Source of the DNA: Kaistia adipata DSM 17808
Lineage (GTDB): Bacteria; Pseudomonadota; Alphaproteobacteria; Rhizobiales; Kaistiaceae
Reading direction: 5' to 3'
DNA length: 64,000 nt
Assembly: GCF_000423225.1 (NCBI RefSeq)
Contig: NZ_AUHO01000006.1
Coordinates: 868,001 to 932,000 of the forward strand
Shown: piece by piece, positions 54,960 to 63,507 of the stretch
How positions within the stretch are numbered: position 1 is the stretch's first letter
How the letters are laid out: each line of letters opens with the position of its first letter
Position numbers and translations under genes: made by a program
Notes under the pieces: model-generated
Told to the model about the DNA's origin: nothing
Seen by the model: only the letters and a program-made list of their open reading frames with translations
The model's database searches: none

Positions 54960-56180
54960 TCAGGCGGGTTTCGGCTTCCGGATGTTCGGCAGGAATGCCG
55001 TCAGCAGGCCCAGGACGGGCAGGAAGGCGCAGATCTGGAACACGAAGGTGATCGACGTCCAGTCGGCCAGCTCGCCCAGCGCGGCGGCGCCGATGCCGCC
55101 CATGCCGAAGGCGAAGCCGAAGAACAGGCCGGAGACAAGACCAACCTTTCCGGGAACCAGTTCCTGCGCATAGACGATGATCGCCGGGAAGGCGGACGAC
55201 AGGATGAAGCCGATCACCACCGACAGCGCCGCCGTCCAGAACAGGTTGGCGTGCGGCAGCAGCAGCGTGAACGGCAACACGCCGAGGATCGAGAACCACA
55301 TCACGAACTTGCGCCCGAAGCGGTCGCCGATCGGTCCACCCGCGATGGTGCCTGCCGCGACGGCGGCGAGGAAGACGAACAGGTAGAGCTGCGAATCCTT
55401 CACCGAAACGTCGAAGGTCTCGATCAGGTAGAAGGTGTAGTAGCTCGTCAGCGCCGCCATGTAGAAGAACTTGGAGAAGATCAGCACGCCCAGGATCACC
55501 ACCGAGCGCACGACGACGTTGTGCGGCAGGGTCTGGATGACGGGGGGCGCCGCCTTCTTGGCCCGCTCGCGCTGATGATCGCGATACCAGAAGCCGACCC
55601 GCGTCAGGATCAGCATGCCGGCCAGCGCGACGAGCGAGAACCAGGCGACGCTCGCCTGCCCGCGCGCCAGAACAATGACGGCGGCCAGCAGCGGGCCGAT
55701 CGCCGAGCCGAAATTGCCGCCGACCTGGAACAGCGACTGGGCGAAGCCATGCCGCCCGCCGGAGGCCATGCGGGCGACGCGCGAGGCCTCGGGATGGAAG
55801 ATGGACGACCCCATGCCGATCAGCGCCACGGCGAGCAGCAGCATCGGATAGGACGAGGCCATCGACACCATCAGCAGGCCGCAGAGCGTCACGCCCATGC
55901 CGATCGCCAGCGAGAAGGGCTGCGGGCGCTTGTCGGTATAGATTCCGACCACGGGCTGCAGGATCGAGGCCGTCAGCTGGAAGGCCAGCTGGATCAGGCC
56001 GATCTGGCCGAAGCTCAGCGCGAACTCGTCCTTGAGGATCGGATAGATCGCCGGGATGACCGACTGCATGAGGTCGTTCAGCATGTGCGAGACGCTGATG
56101 GCGACCAGGATGCCGAGCGATGTCCGCTCGACGATTCCGCGTCCGGGTGACGCGGGCAAGGCTTGCGCGCTCTCGCTCAC
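54960..56180 (-). CDS. MFS transporter, fosmidomycin-resistance (Fsr) type
   Basis: This 406-residue major-facilitator exporter has 12 predicted helices. Recognisable segments are SHMLNDLMQSVIPAIYPILKDEFALSFGQIGLIQLAFQLTASILQPVVGIYTDKRPQPFSL, GMGSSIFHPEASRVARMASGGRHGFAQSLFQVGGNFGSAIGPL, and GGPIGDRFGRKFVMW (the A-like motif). The N-terminal sequence and FHPEASRVA are typical of Fsr. The natural substrate is unknown. It is monocistronic, upstream of fabD on the same strand, with a probable terminator between. Confidence 0.87.
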   Translation of the reverse strand: MSESAQALPASPGRGIVERTSLGILVAISVSHMLNDLMQSVIPAIYPILKDEFALSFGQIGLIQLAFQLTASILQPVVGIYTDKRPQPFSLAIGMGVTLCGLLMVSMASSYPMLLLAVALIGMGSSIFHPEASRVARMASGGRHGFAQSLFQVGGNFGSAIGPLLAAVIVLARGQASVAWFSLVALAGMLILTRVGFWYRDHQRERAKKAAPPVIQTLPHNVVVRSVVILGVLIFSKFFYMAALTSYYTFYLIETFDVSVKDSQLYLFVFLAAVAAGTIAGGPIGDRFGRKFVMWFSILGVLPFTLLLPHANLFWTAALSVVIGFILSSAFPAIIVYAQELVPGKVGLVSGLFFGFAFGMGGIGAAALGELADWTSITFVFQICAFLPVLGLLTAFLPNIRKPKPA

Positions 56181-56473
56181 TTCCAGAAGTCCTTGAATGA
56201 GATTGACCTGGGGAAGGGCAAGCCGAGACAGCAGCGGTTCCGGAGGTCCGATGGAACGTGGCCACTATGACGCCGACCTTCCCGGAAGGGAAGGACAGAA
56301 TTATTGATAATTCAGTTCACCAAGGCTGATGGATCCTGGGAAAGGACGCAGTCCGCGCCCCGAGATCTGCACCCGAACGCGCGCAACCCCGTCCGCTCGT
56401 GACCTTCCCAGCTTGACCCGCGCCGGCCGCTACGGAAAACATGGCCACATCCACTCGCCGGAGACCTTCGCCG
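56181..56473. other. Divergent intergenic region, MFS gene / small membrane protein
   Basis: These 293 bases contain no convincing gene. They include an AT-rich patch near 56300-56320 (AATTATTGATAATTCAG), likely part of a promoter. No terminator or repeat was recognised. Confidence 0.45.
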
Positions 56474-56815
56474 ATGCAGATGGAACCCGACACCGGACGT
56501 GACCCAACGCCGCGAATCGATCCCACCTTCCGCGGCGGGTCGCTGACCGCGATCAGCATCATCCTCGGCTTTTCGCTCGGCTTCACGGCGCAATGGGCGA
56601 CCGACGATTCGCCATGGCATCTCTCGGACTATGTCGCCGCCGGCGCGCTCGCCATCGGCATCATCCTGCAGATCAAGGCGATGGCCGAGATGCTGGAGCC
56701 CAATTCGCTCGAGCTGCCGGTCTATGTCCGCGCCAAGAATCGCTTCCTGGCCGGGCTGCTGGTGACAGCCGTCAGCATCGCCATGGTGATCCTCGTCAAC
56801 GCCGTCCCCGCCTGA
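56474..56815 (+). CDS. Small hypothetical membrane protein
   Basis: This 113-residue protein has no family that I recognise. It has a short polar N-terminus and three hydrophobic segments: LTAISIILGFSLGFTAQW, YVAAGALAIGIILQIKAMAEML and FLAGLLVTAVSIAMVILVNAV. The polar loop MLEPNSLELPVYVRAKNRF lies between the second and third. The ATG at 56474 is chosen; an in-frame ATG at 56441 is an alternative. It is convergent with the ABC permease gene, eight bases away. Confidence 0.65.
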   Translation: MQMEPDTGRDPTPRIDPTFRGGSLTAISIILGFSLGFTAQWATDDSPWHLSDYVAAGALAIGIILQIKAMAEMLEPNSLELPVYVRAKNRFLAGLLVTAVSIAMVILVNAVPA

Positions 56816-56823
56816 GTCTCCGC

Positions 56824-58089
56824 TCAGGCCCGGAGCCCGGCGGCCGGCGGCTGGCGATAGGCCAGCAAGGCCGGCAGCGCCGCCAGGAGCGCGGACACGG
56901 CCAGCAGCCCGACAAGCAGGCTGAGATCTCCGCGCACGAACTCGACCGGCAGCACGACGCCGCTCTCGCGGGTAAAGAGCCCCGAGAGAACCCGCGCGGC
57001 ACCATAGCCGAGGCCGATGCCAATGAGGATGCCGCCGCCGACCAGCAGGAACAGTTCCGTCCAGACGATGCCGAACAGCGCCAGCCGCGGCGCGCCGAGC
57101 GCCCGCAGCGCGCCGATCTGGCGCCGCCTCTGGCTGACATGCACGACGGTCACCAGCAGGATCGCGGCCGCCACCAGCGCCTGCGCGCCGATCGCGACAG
57201 CGCCGAGCACCGCCTTGGCGTCGCCGAGGGTCGCATAGAGCGCGGTCAGCACCTCGCCCGGGAAGACGGCGAGCGTCGCGCCCGAACGATATTCGCCGCG
57301 CAGCTTGTAGGCGTCGGCGAAGGTCTTCGGCTTGACCAGGATGGCGGGCACGCCGGGAGCCTCTGCGCTCCACGGCCCGCCCAGCGCGGCAGCTGCGAGA
57401 TCTTCGGCGTGGTCGTGGTCATGCGCAGGGTCGCGCCCGTCATGCGCCCCCTCGCCTCCGGCCGAGTGATCCTGATCCGCATGCGCGCCCATGCCGTGCA
57501 CGCCCCACACCGCCTCGATCGGCACCAGGATGGCGCGGTCCCAGGGCGTGCCGGTCGGTGCCATGCGGCCCACCACGCGGTAGGCGATCTCGTCATGGGT
57601 GTGGCCGCCCTCCCCCGCGAGGCCGTGCATCGGCTTCAATTCGTGGTCGAGGCGGAACGGCACCGCCGATCCGACGACGGCCTCGGCCCGGGTGGCGAAG
57701 GCGCGGCCCTCGGCCAGCCCGCCGCCGGCGCCGTCGATCAGCGCGGCGGTGGTGCCGACGAGCGGATAGCCGTCGACATTGTCGCCGAAGCCGACCGGCG
57801 CCGCCCAGGCGACGCGCGGATCCCTGGCGAGATCATGCAGCACCTTGCCCGGCACGAGCGGCAGCGGCGACGGCTGCAGGAAGATCGACGACAGCACCAG
57901 CTGCGTCTCGCTGCCGGCCGCGCCGACGACGAGATCGAACCTGTCTGCGGCGCGCGCGCTGCCGAGCCGGAGCGCCCGCTCCTGCAGCGTGACGGCGACG
58001 CCGAGCGCGGTGGCGAGCGCGACGAGCAGGACGACGACCAGCGAGCCGGCCCAGAGGCGGCGGAGATCGGCGAGGACGAAACGGATCAT
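56824..58089 (-). CDS. FtsX/MacB-type ABC permease with histidine-rich periplasmic loop
   Basis: This 421-residue permease has one N-terminal helix (about 14-35), a periplasmic domain of ~250 residues, and three C-terminal helices (about 293-316, 338-360, 388-410). The cytoplasmic turn RRRQIGALRALGA is the FtsX/MacB coupling motif. The periplasmic domain carries histidines at about 149, 155, 163, 165, 198, 203, 208, 216, 223, 225 and 227, with aspartates between (AHDHDHAED), suggesting metal binding. It overlaps the ATPase gene by ATGA. It probably moves a metal-linked or lipid substrate, not a small solute through a channel; this is inference. Confidence 0.85.
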   Translation of the reverse strand: MIRFVLADLRRLWAGSLVVVLLVALATALGVAVTLQERALRLGSARAADRFDLVVGAAGSETQLVLSSIFLQPSPLPLVPGKVLHDLARDPRVAWAAPVGFGDNVDGYPLVGTTAALIDGAGGGLAEGRAFATRAEAVVGSAVPFRLDHELKPMHGLAGEGGHTHDEIAYRVVGRMAPTGTPWDRAILVPIEAVWGVHGMGAHADQDHSAGGEGAHDGRDPAHDHDHAEDLAAAALGGPWSAEAPGVPAILVKPKTFADAYKLRGEYRSGATLAVFPGEVLTALYATLGDAKAVLGAVAIGAQALVAAAILLVTVVHVSQRRRQIGALRALGAPRLALFGIVWTELFLLVGGGILIGIGLGYGAARVLSGLFTRESGVVLPVEFVRGDLSLLVGLLAVSALLAALPALLAYRQPPAAGLRA

Positions 58090-58775
58090 GCGGCGAGGTC
58101 TCCGGCGGCCGGCTCTACGGCGATGCGGCCGGCGACCAGGCGAATGCGGCGATCGAGACGGTCGACCAACGCCGCGTCATGCGAGACGACGACGAGCGTG
58201 GCGCCCTCGTCGCGCGCGAGTTCGAGCAGCAGCGCCGCGACGCCGGCGCCGCTCTCGGGATCGAGGCTCGCGGTTGGCTCGTCGGCAATGAGGATGCCGG
58301 GCTTCCGGAGCAGCGCGCGGGCGACGGCGACGCGCTGCATCTCGCCGCGCGACATGGTGGCGACAGACTGGTCCGGCCGGCCGAGGCCGACGCGCTCCAG
58401 GAGTTCAAGGGCGCGCGCGCGATGCGCAGCGGCGCCCCGGCCACGCAACCGCACCGGCAGCAGCACGTTGTCCAGCGCCGAGAGGCCCGGGAAGAGATGG
58501 AAGTCCTGCATGACGAGCCCGACATTCTCGGCCCGCCACGCATCGCGGGCGCCTTCCGAGAGCCGCGCGATATCGACGTCGCCCCAGCGCACCGCGCCCT
58601 TCGCGGCGCGCTCCAGCCCGGTGACGATATTGACCAGCGTGCTCTTGCCCGAGCCGGACGGGCCCGTGACGGCGACCCGTTCGCCGGGCGCGATCTCGAG
58701 CCGGGGCAGCGACAGGACCGGCACCGGGAGGCCCGGAAACGAAACCTCTACGCCGGCGAGACGAAGGCCAAGCAT
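58086..58775 (-). CDS. ABC transporter ATP-binding protein (LolD/MacB type)
   Basis: This 229-residue ATPase has Walker A GPSGSGKST (38-46), Q-loop VMQDFHLF, signature MSRGEMQRVAVARAL (141-155; LSGGQ is replaced by MSRGE), Walker B ILIADEPTASLD and the switch histidine in VVSHDAAL. The signature variant is unusual for LolD. It starts eight bases after the Tat-exported protein ends and overlaps the permease gene by four bases. Confidence 0.92.
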   Translation of the reverse strand: MLGLRLAGVEVSFPGLPVPVLSLPRLEIAPGERVAVTGPSGSGKSTLVNIVTGLERAAKGAVRWGDVDIARLSEGARDAWRAENVGLVMQDFHLFPGLSALDNVLLPVRLRGRGAAAHRARALELLERVGLGRPDQSVATMSRGEMQRVAVARALLRKPGILIADEPTASLDPESGAGVAALLLELARDEGATLVVVSHDAALVDRLDRRIRLVAGRIAVEPAAGDLAA

Positions 58776-58783
58776 GACGCCTC

Positions 58784-59245
58784 CTAGACGGCGCTGAAGC
58801 GGGCGCCGCGCAGGCGCAGCAGGCTGACGAAGCCGGTCTCCGGATCGGTCCAGGGGCCGTACTCCAGTGTACCGCTTACCTCGATCACGGTGTTCGGCTG
58901 CACGAAGGTCTGCTTTGCGTCGAGATAGACGACGACGATGTTGTCCGGCCAGTCGGAATCAGACGAGCAGAACGGACAGATCGACATCGGGATTTCGGTG
59001 AGGACGAAGAAGGCCGCCTCGGCCTTCAATGGCGGCGCCATGAAGCCGCGCATCGTCACTTCCTGCCCGGCCAGTTGCTTGACCTTGTCGGAGAAGGCCA
59101 GGCCGAGCACGCCGACCGATCCGTAGAGATCGTCGAAGGTCAGCATCGGCGCGGCCAGGGCGGGCGGTGCGAGAAATGCGGGCGCGGCCAGTGCGGCGAG
59201 ACTTCCGACCAGCGCGTCGCGCCGCGAAATCCGTATGAGCGTCAT
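58784..59245 (-). CDS. Tat-exported small protein with CPFC motif (DUF3299-like)
   Basis: This 153-residue precursor has a twin-arginine signal (IRISRRDALVGSLAALAAPAFL, RR at 8-9). The mature part, about 120 residues, looks like a small beta-barrel: GQEVTMRGFMAPPLKAEAAFFVL, then SICPFCSSDSDWPDNIVVVYL with cysteines 90 and 93, then NTVIEVSGTLEYGPWTDPETGFVSLLRLRGA. The layout resembles DUF3299 proteins, which accompany FtsX-type ABC transporters in metal-regulated operons of Pseudomonas. Tat export suggests that it folds, perhaps with a metal, before export. It is first of three genes, so probably the substrate-binding or acceptor part. Confidence 0.75.
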   Translation of the reverse strand: MTLIRISRRDALVGSLAALAAPAFLAPPALAAPMLTFDDLYGSVGVLGLAFSDKVKQLAGQEVTMRGFMAPPLKAEAAFFVLTEIPMSICPFCSSDSDWPDNIVVVYLDAKQTFVQPNTVIEVSGTLEYGPWTDPETGFVSLLRLRGARFSAV

Positions 59246-59273
59246 CGCTCTCTCCTATCGAAGGCTGGCCTGC

Positions 59274-59444
59274 CCTTCACCTCTCCCTGAGGGAGAGGTC
59301 GACGGCCAAAGGCCGGCGGGTGAGGGTTTACGGCTTTACCGGCCAGACGCCGGAGCAGCGGTCCCTCGAGTTCCATCCGGATGGTTCCCTAAACCCTCGC
59401 CCGGCTCTGCGAGCCGACCTCTCCCTCAGGGAGAGGTGAAGGCA
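59274..59444. repeat. Large inverted intergenic repeat (type C)
   Basis: The left arm (59274-59330, CCTTCACCTCTCCCTGAGGG to CGGGTGAGGGTTTA) is mirrored by the right arm (59390-59444, TAAACCCTCGCCCGG to AGGGAGAGGTGAAGG) around a ~60-bp spacer. Each arm also contains the small palindrome CTCTCCCTGAGGGAGAG or its match. A single arm is at 49678-49735. It lies between phoA and the Tat/ABC operon. Confidence 0.8.
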
Positions 59445-59531
59445 AGAACTGCGCGGACCGAGCCAATCTAGAGATAGCTTCGGGCGCGGACGCCCGAAGC
59501 CTGTTTTCAGGATATGGCGGATGCCGTCGGA

Positions 59532-61286
59532 TCAGGGCTTGGCGGGGGCGAGCGCCAGCGCGTCGACGATGACGCGGTAGACGTCGCTCTGCTCCATGTA
59601 GCCCTTGAAGCCCTCGGAGCCGGGGCCGCCGGCCTGCAGCACGACATCGTCGACCGAGTGCACGCCCGAATCGCCGTCCCTGGGGATGTTGCCGGTCACG
59701 AGCACGGCGCCGGGAACGTCCTTGTAGGCTTCGTTCGCGACATATTCCTTCTTCTCGTTCTGCACGGCCGGCACGAACGGGCCGTCGAGCTTCGGGCGGA
59801 AGGTCTCGTAGTGGTCCGGGCCGTTGTTGCCGGCGAGGAACAGGCGGCGCGACACGTCGATCTTGTCCGGGTAGCCGTCGCCGTCGGCGTCGGCATAGTT
59901 CGGGAAGCCGGCGTCGGCATAGGTGCCGACCTTGGCGCGCATCTCGTCGCCTTCCTTCTCGTCATCGACGGTGCCGATGATGGAGACGCCATGCGTGTGG
60001 TCACCGGTGACGACGATCAGCGTGTCGGGGTTCTTCTCGGCGAAGGCGCGCGCCGCGGCGACCGCCTTGTCGAATTCGATCGTGTCGACCACGGCGCGGT
60101 CCCAGTCGAGCGGATGGGACATCTTGTCGATGTTCGCCGCCTCGACCATCAGGAAGAAGCCTTCCGGATTCTTCGAGAGCTCGCCGAGCGCCAGCTCGGT
60201 CATCTCGACCAGGCCCGGCTGGTTCGGGAACTTCTCGACGGTGCCCTTCTTCAGGAACTTGCGGTCGAGGGCGGTGTCCATGTTGCCGGTGTGGAACAGG
60301 CCGAGGATCTTGCCGGTATTGGTGCCGGCCGCCTTGACGAGCTCGTCCTTGTCGGTCGCGAGCGTGTAGCCCGCATCCTGGAACGCCTTGATGTAGTCCT
60401 TGTCGTCCTTGCGCTTGGAGCCCGGCGTGTCCTTGCCGAGGAAGTAGGCCGAGCCGCCGCCGAGCACGACTTCCGGCTGCACGTCGAGCATCATGCCGGT
60501 AATCTGGGCCTTGTCGGCGCGCTTGCGGGTATGGGCGACGACCGCGGCCGGCGTCGCATCCTGGATCTCCGAGGTCGCGACGATGCCGATCGACTTCTTG
60601 GTCTGGCGGCGCAGCGCCTCGGCCAGCGTCTCGACCTTCGGGTCGTCGAGCGTGTCCGGCGTGCGGTCGGCATAGACGCCGAGCGCGTTCACCGCCGTCT
60701 TGTGGCCGGTCATGTAGGCCGACATCGTGTTGGCGCTGTCGGTGGCGACGGCCTCGGTCGAGGCGGTGCCGATGAAGGCCATGCGGTCGAGATCGTCCAT
60801 GGCGAGGCGGCCATTGGCCTTGCCCTCGGTCATGCCCTTGGACATGATCCGCGCCGCGGTGCGGTGCGCGACGGAGAGGCCGTCGCCGATCAGGAAGATG
60901 ACATTCTTGGCCTTGGCCTGGTCGGCCGTGCCATAGACCGTCCAGGTGACGGCCTTCTTCTCCGGCCCGGCCACGGCCTCGATCGTGTAGTCGCCCGGCG
61001 TCGCCAGCACGAGGTCGCGCAGGATCAGGGCCGAACCGAGCACCTTGTCGTCCTTGCCCTTCTCTTCCGCCACGAAGCTGGCCTCGGAGCCGAACACCGC
61101 CTTGTAGTCCTGGCCGTTGACCGTGACCTTGACGTCCTCCGGCTTCACGGAGGCGTCGAACTCGACCTTGAAGTCGAAGGGCGAGCCGGCCAGGATCGTG
61201 GCGCGATCGAGCGGATAGACGGTCGCGGCCTGGGCCGCGCCGGCAAGCATCGTCGTCGCCGCCAGGGCGAGCAGCACTTTGCGCAT
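59532..61286 (-). CDS. phoA: Alkaline phosphatase (PhoA superfamily) with Ca-loop insertion
   Basis: This 584-residue exported phosphatase has a signal peptide (MRKVLLALAATTMLAGAAQA), an Ig-like N-terminal domain (~21-120), then the catalytic domain. Metal and catalytic residues: IGDG (Asp135), nucleophile Ser184 in ATDSANT, EAANIDKMSH (Glu382, Asp387, His391), TGDHTHG (Asp429, His430) and SGVHSVDD (His543). An insertion DADGDGYPDKID (466-477) has the form of a TSP3/EF-hand calcium loop. The ATG at 61286 is chosen because GAGG lies six bases upstream. A putative Pho box is at 61350-61367. It is longer than E. coli PhoA. Confidence 0.9.
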   Translation of the reverse strand: MRKVLLALAATTMLAGAAQAATVYPLDRATILAGSPFDFKVEFDASVKPEDVKVTVNGQDYKAVFGSEASFVAEEKGKDDKVLGSALILRDLVLATPGDYTIEAVAGPEKKAVTWTVYGTADQAKAKNVIFLIGDGLSVAHRTAARIMSKGMTEGKANGRLAMDDLDRMAFIGTASTEAVATDSANTMSAYMTGHKTAVNALGVYADRTPDTLDDPKVETLAEALRRQTKKSIGIVATSEIQDATPAAVVAHTRKRADKAQITGMMLDVQPEVVLGGGSAYFLGKDTPGSKRKDDKDYIKAFQDAGYTLATDKDELVKAAGTNTGKILGLFHTGNMDTALDRKFLKKGTVEKFPNQPGLVEMTELALGELSKNPEGFFLMVEAANIDKMSHPLDWDRAVVDTIEFDKAVAAARAFAEKNPDTLIVVTGDHTHGVSIIGTVDDEKEGDEMRAKVGTYADAGFPNYADADGDGYPDKIDVSRRLFLAGNNGPDHYETFRPKLDGPFVPAVQNEKKEYVANEAYKDVPGAVLVTGNIPRDGDSGVHSVDDVVLQAGGPGSEGFKGYMEQSDVYRVIVDALALAPAKP

Positions 61287-61349
61287 CGGAAACCTCATGC
61301 ATTGGAGTGACCGCCAGGCGGTCGACATCCCCGGGGCTAAGACCTACCC

Positions 61350-61367
61350 ATGACGTCGATGTGAAAG
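61350..61367 (-). promoter_or_regulatory. Putative Pho box upstream of phoA
   Basis: On the minus strand CTTTCAC-ATCG-ACGTCAT resembles two CTGTCAT half-sites with the usual four-base spacing (five of seven matches in each). It lies 64 bases before the phoA start, a suitable place for PhoB activation. The match is partial. Confidence 0.4.
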
Positions 61368-61557
61368 CTTGACGACGTTTCGATGACCCGGCGCGGCGGC
61401 CGTGAAGCCGGCTTCGGGCTTGCTTTCCGGACGGCATGCGTATATGCACCGCCCGTCGTAACGACACCCGGCCGGGGGTTGAACGGAAGGCGGCGCGAGC
61501 CGCAGGGATCGCAGATCCCGTCTTCCCGTGTCTCCGCTCTCGAAGTTGTACCGATCG

Positions 61558-61572
61558 GCCTTTCTCGAAGGC
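61558..61572 (+). promoter_or_regulatory. Leader hairpin upstream of rpsF
   Basis: GCCTT and AAGGC pair around TCTCG, 45 bases before the rpsF start. Leaders of rpsF operons often carry a structure bound by the S6:S18 complex for autoregulation. I cannot confirm the CCG bulge of that motif here. Confidence 0.35.
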
Positions 61573-61616
61573 TTCGGTGAGGCTTGGCGCCGGGATCAAA
61601 ATAAGGAAGGGCAATC

Positions 61617-62075
61617 ATGCCGCTTTATGAGCACGTATTTCTGTCGCGACAGGACGTGTCCGCACAGCAGGTCGAGGCGCTCACCGAGCAGTTCAAGGGT
61701 CTCATCGAGGCCAATGGCGGTTCGGTCGGCAAGATCGAGCAGTGGGGCCTGAAGTCGGTTGCGTTCCGCATTCGCAAGAATCGCAAGGCGCACTACACGC
61801 TGATGAACATCGACGCCCCGGCGGCCGCAGTGGCCGAGCTGGAGCGCCAGCAGCGCATGAACGAGGACATCCTCCGCATCCTGACCCTCAAGGTCGAGGA
61901 GCACGAGGAAGGCCAGTCGGCCATGCTGCAGAAGCGCGACCGTGACGACGACCGCGGCGGCCGCTTCGGCGACCGTGGTGACCGTCCGCGTGGCGGCTTC
62001 GGCGGTGGCGCCGGCGGCGGTTTCCGTGGCGAGCGTCGTCCGCGCTCGGAAGAATCTGAAGGAGCGGCTGAATAA
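61617..62075 (+). CDS. rpsF: 30S ribosomal protein S6
   Basis: The 152-residue protein has the S6 fold sequence [26 protein letters not shown] and [25 protein letters not shown]. An extended arginine/glycine-rich C-terminal tail ([20 protein letters not shown], then [13 protein letters not shown]) is typical of alphaproteobacteria. rpsR begins at the last base of its stop codon, and S18 is its ribosomal partner. AAGGAAGGG supports the ATG at 61617. Confidence 0.97.
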   Translation: MPLYEHVFLSRQDVSAQQVEALTEQFKGLIEANGGSVGKIEQWGLKSVAFRIRKNRKAHYTLMNIDAPAAAVAELERQQRMNEDILRILTLKVEEHEEGQSAMLQKRDRDDDRGGRFGDRGDRPRGGFGGGAGGGFRGERRPRSEESEGAAE

Positions 62076-62338
62076 TGGCTGAGATCGGCACCACCAGCAC
62101 GTCCAGCGGCGGCCAGCGCCGTCCGTTCTTCCGCCGTCGCAAGACCTGCCCGTTCTCGGGCCCGAACGCGCCGAAGATCGACTACAAGGACATCCGTCTC
62201 CTGCAGCGCTACATTTCCGAGCGCGGCAAGATCGTTCCGTCCCGCATCACGGCCGTTTCGGCCAAGAAGCAGCGCGAGCTCGCCCAGGCGATCAAGCGCG
62301 CCCGCTTCCTCGGCCTGATCCCCTACGTGATCAAGTAA
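62075..62338 (+). CDS. rpsR: 30S ribosomal protein S18
   Basis: The 87-residue protein has [65 protein letters not shown], the complete S18 signature. One cysteine (CPFS) is present. Its start overlaps the rpsF stop by one base. Stable hairpins follow its stop before the DUF2232 gene. Confidence 0.98.
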   Translation: MAEIGTTSTSSGGQRRPFFRRRKTCPFSGPNAPKIDYKDIRLLQRYISERGKIVPSRITAVSAKKQRELAQAIKRARFLGLIPYVIK

Positions 62339-62342
62339 GACC

Positions 62343-62378
62343 ACGGTCGCCGGGACTTCGGTTCCAAGATGCGACCGT
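62343..62378 (+). other. UUCG-capped stem-loop after rpsR
   Basis: ACGGTCGC (62343-62350) pairs with GCGACCGT (62371-62378). Inside, GGGAC (62352-62356) pairs with GTTCC (62361-62365) around a TTCG tetraloop. This is a very stable RNA hairpin four bases after the rpsR stop. There is no T-tract, so it may be an RNA-processing or stability element and not a terminator. Confidence 0.6.
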
Positions 62379-62386
62379 CCGAATTC

Positions 62387-62413
62387 GTCGGGCCGACCTC
62401 GCGCCGGCCCGAC
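62387..62413 (+). other. Second stem-loop before the DUF2232 gene
   Basis: GTCGGGCC and GGCCCGAC form a perfect 8-bp stem with an 11-base loop, nine bases after the first hairpin. Both sit within the 181-base gap between rpsR and the DUF2232 gene. Confidence 0.5.
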
Positions 62414-62519
62414 ACGCCCTCCGGGGCACGATTTTCGATCGCCTATGGCGAAAACTTGGTTGGGGTCGGCCGGATCATCCGTGACCTGCCTCTAACCGCT
62501 CTCGAAGCGGGACAGCGAG

Positions 62520-63470
62520 ATGAGCATGCGGAACATCCTGATCGGCCTCGGCGCCGGCATGGCCACGGCGCTTCTGTTCGCCGGCCTCATCAGCGGCACC
62601 GCGCTCGCCTTCCCGCTCTTCCTGATTTCGCCGCTGCCGATCGCCATCGCCGGCCTCGCTTTCGGCACATTGTCTGGCGTCGCCGCCGCCATCACCGCCT
62701 CGGCGCTGATCGGCTTCACGATCGGGCCGATCGCCGCCGGCCTCTATTTCGTCCTGTTCGCCGCGCCCGTCGCCTGGGCCGCGCATCTGGTCGGCCTGTC
62801 GCGGCCTGACGAGGCGGCGCCCGCCGGCCGGCAGTGGTTCCCGCTCGACATCGTGCTATCCCGCGCCGCGCTCGCCGCCGGCATCGCCGTGGTGATCGCC
62901 GGTTTCGCGCTCGGCTATGATCCCGAGGCGCTGATCGCCGAGACGGTCAAGGTGCTGCAGGCCTGGCTGGCGCAGTCTCCCTCCGGCGGCGGCGCGCCGA
63001 CCGAGGCCGAGATCGAGCCGCTGGTGCGCTTCAACATCGCGCTGATGCCGTTCACCTCGGCCGCCATGGTCGTCGGCATCCTGATCCTCGCCCTCTGGCT
63101 CGGCGCCCGCATCGCCCGCATGTCGGGTCTGCTGCAGCGGGAATGGACGCCGCTCTGGACCGTCGTGCTGCCGCAGCCGGCGGCGCTGATCTTCGGCATC
63201 GCCTTCGTCGCCAGCCTGATTCCGGGCGTGCCCGGCCAGATCGCCGGCGCCATCGCCGGCGCAACCGGCTTCGCCTTCGCGCTGACCGGCTTCGGCCTGC
63301 TGCACGCCGTGCTGCTCGGCAAGGCGGCGCGGCCGTTCCTGCTCTTCCTCGTCTATGCGGTCAGCTTCGTCATCCTGCTGCCGCTCGGCATCATGGCCGT
63401 GGTCGGACTGGCCGACACGGCGCTGCAATACCGGGCCCGTCGCTTCGCGGCGCGACCCGGACTCTCGTAA
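62520..63470 (+). CDS. DUF2232 multi-pass membrane protein
   Basis: This 316-residue inner-membrane protein has about eight hydrophobic segments, beginning [41 protein letters not shown]. It matches DUF2232, which in alphaproteobacteria is regularly found between rpsR and rplI. Distant relatives are vitamin-transporter-like ECF substrate-binding proteins, but no substrate is known. The start ATG at 62520 is MSMRNIL. rplI follows 37 bases later. Confidence 0.87.
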   Translation: MSMRNILIGLGAGMATALLFAGLISGTALAFPLFLISPLPIAIAGLAFGTLSGVAAAITASALIGFTIGPIAAGLYFVLFAAPVAWAAHLVGLSRPDEAAPAGRQWFPLDIVLSRAALAAGIAVVIAGFALGYDPEALIAETVKVLQAWLAQSPSGGGAPTEAEIEPLVRFNIALMPFTSAAMVVGILILALWLGARIARMSGLLQREWTPLWTVVLPQPAALIFGIAFVASLIPGVPGQIAGAIAGATGFAFALTGFGLLHAVLLGKAARPFLLFLVYAVSFVILLPLGIMAVVGLADTALQYRARRFAARPGLS

Positions 63471-63507
63471 GTCCCGATACAGTTCAAACTTCGAAGGAGT
63501 AACCCCA

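Larger units (their letters stand above)
61287..61616. other. Divergent control region of phoA and the rpsF operon
   Basis: These 330 bases have no gene. They carry a possible Pho box (61350-61367) facing phoA and the ribosomal-protein leader, with a hairpin at 61558-61572, facing rpsF. AAGGAAGGG precedes the rpsF start. Confidence 0.6.

Noticed and set aside
53728-56265. FabD fused to a long N-terminal extension
   Set aside because: The open frame runs upstream through the MFS gene in another frame. The MTIALTFPGQGSQ start of FabD and the intact MFS reading frame exclude a fusion.
59246-59531. Zur box upstream of the Tat/ABC operon
   Set aside because: I looked for an AT-rich palindrome of the GTTATANNATAAC kind and found only the GC-rich type C repeat.
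59514-61310. Plus-strand open frame as long as phoA
   Set aside because: It is an exact shadow of phoA. The minus-strand product has all phosphatase motifs and a signal peptide.
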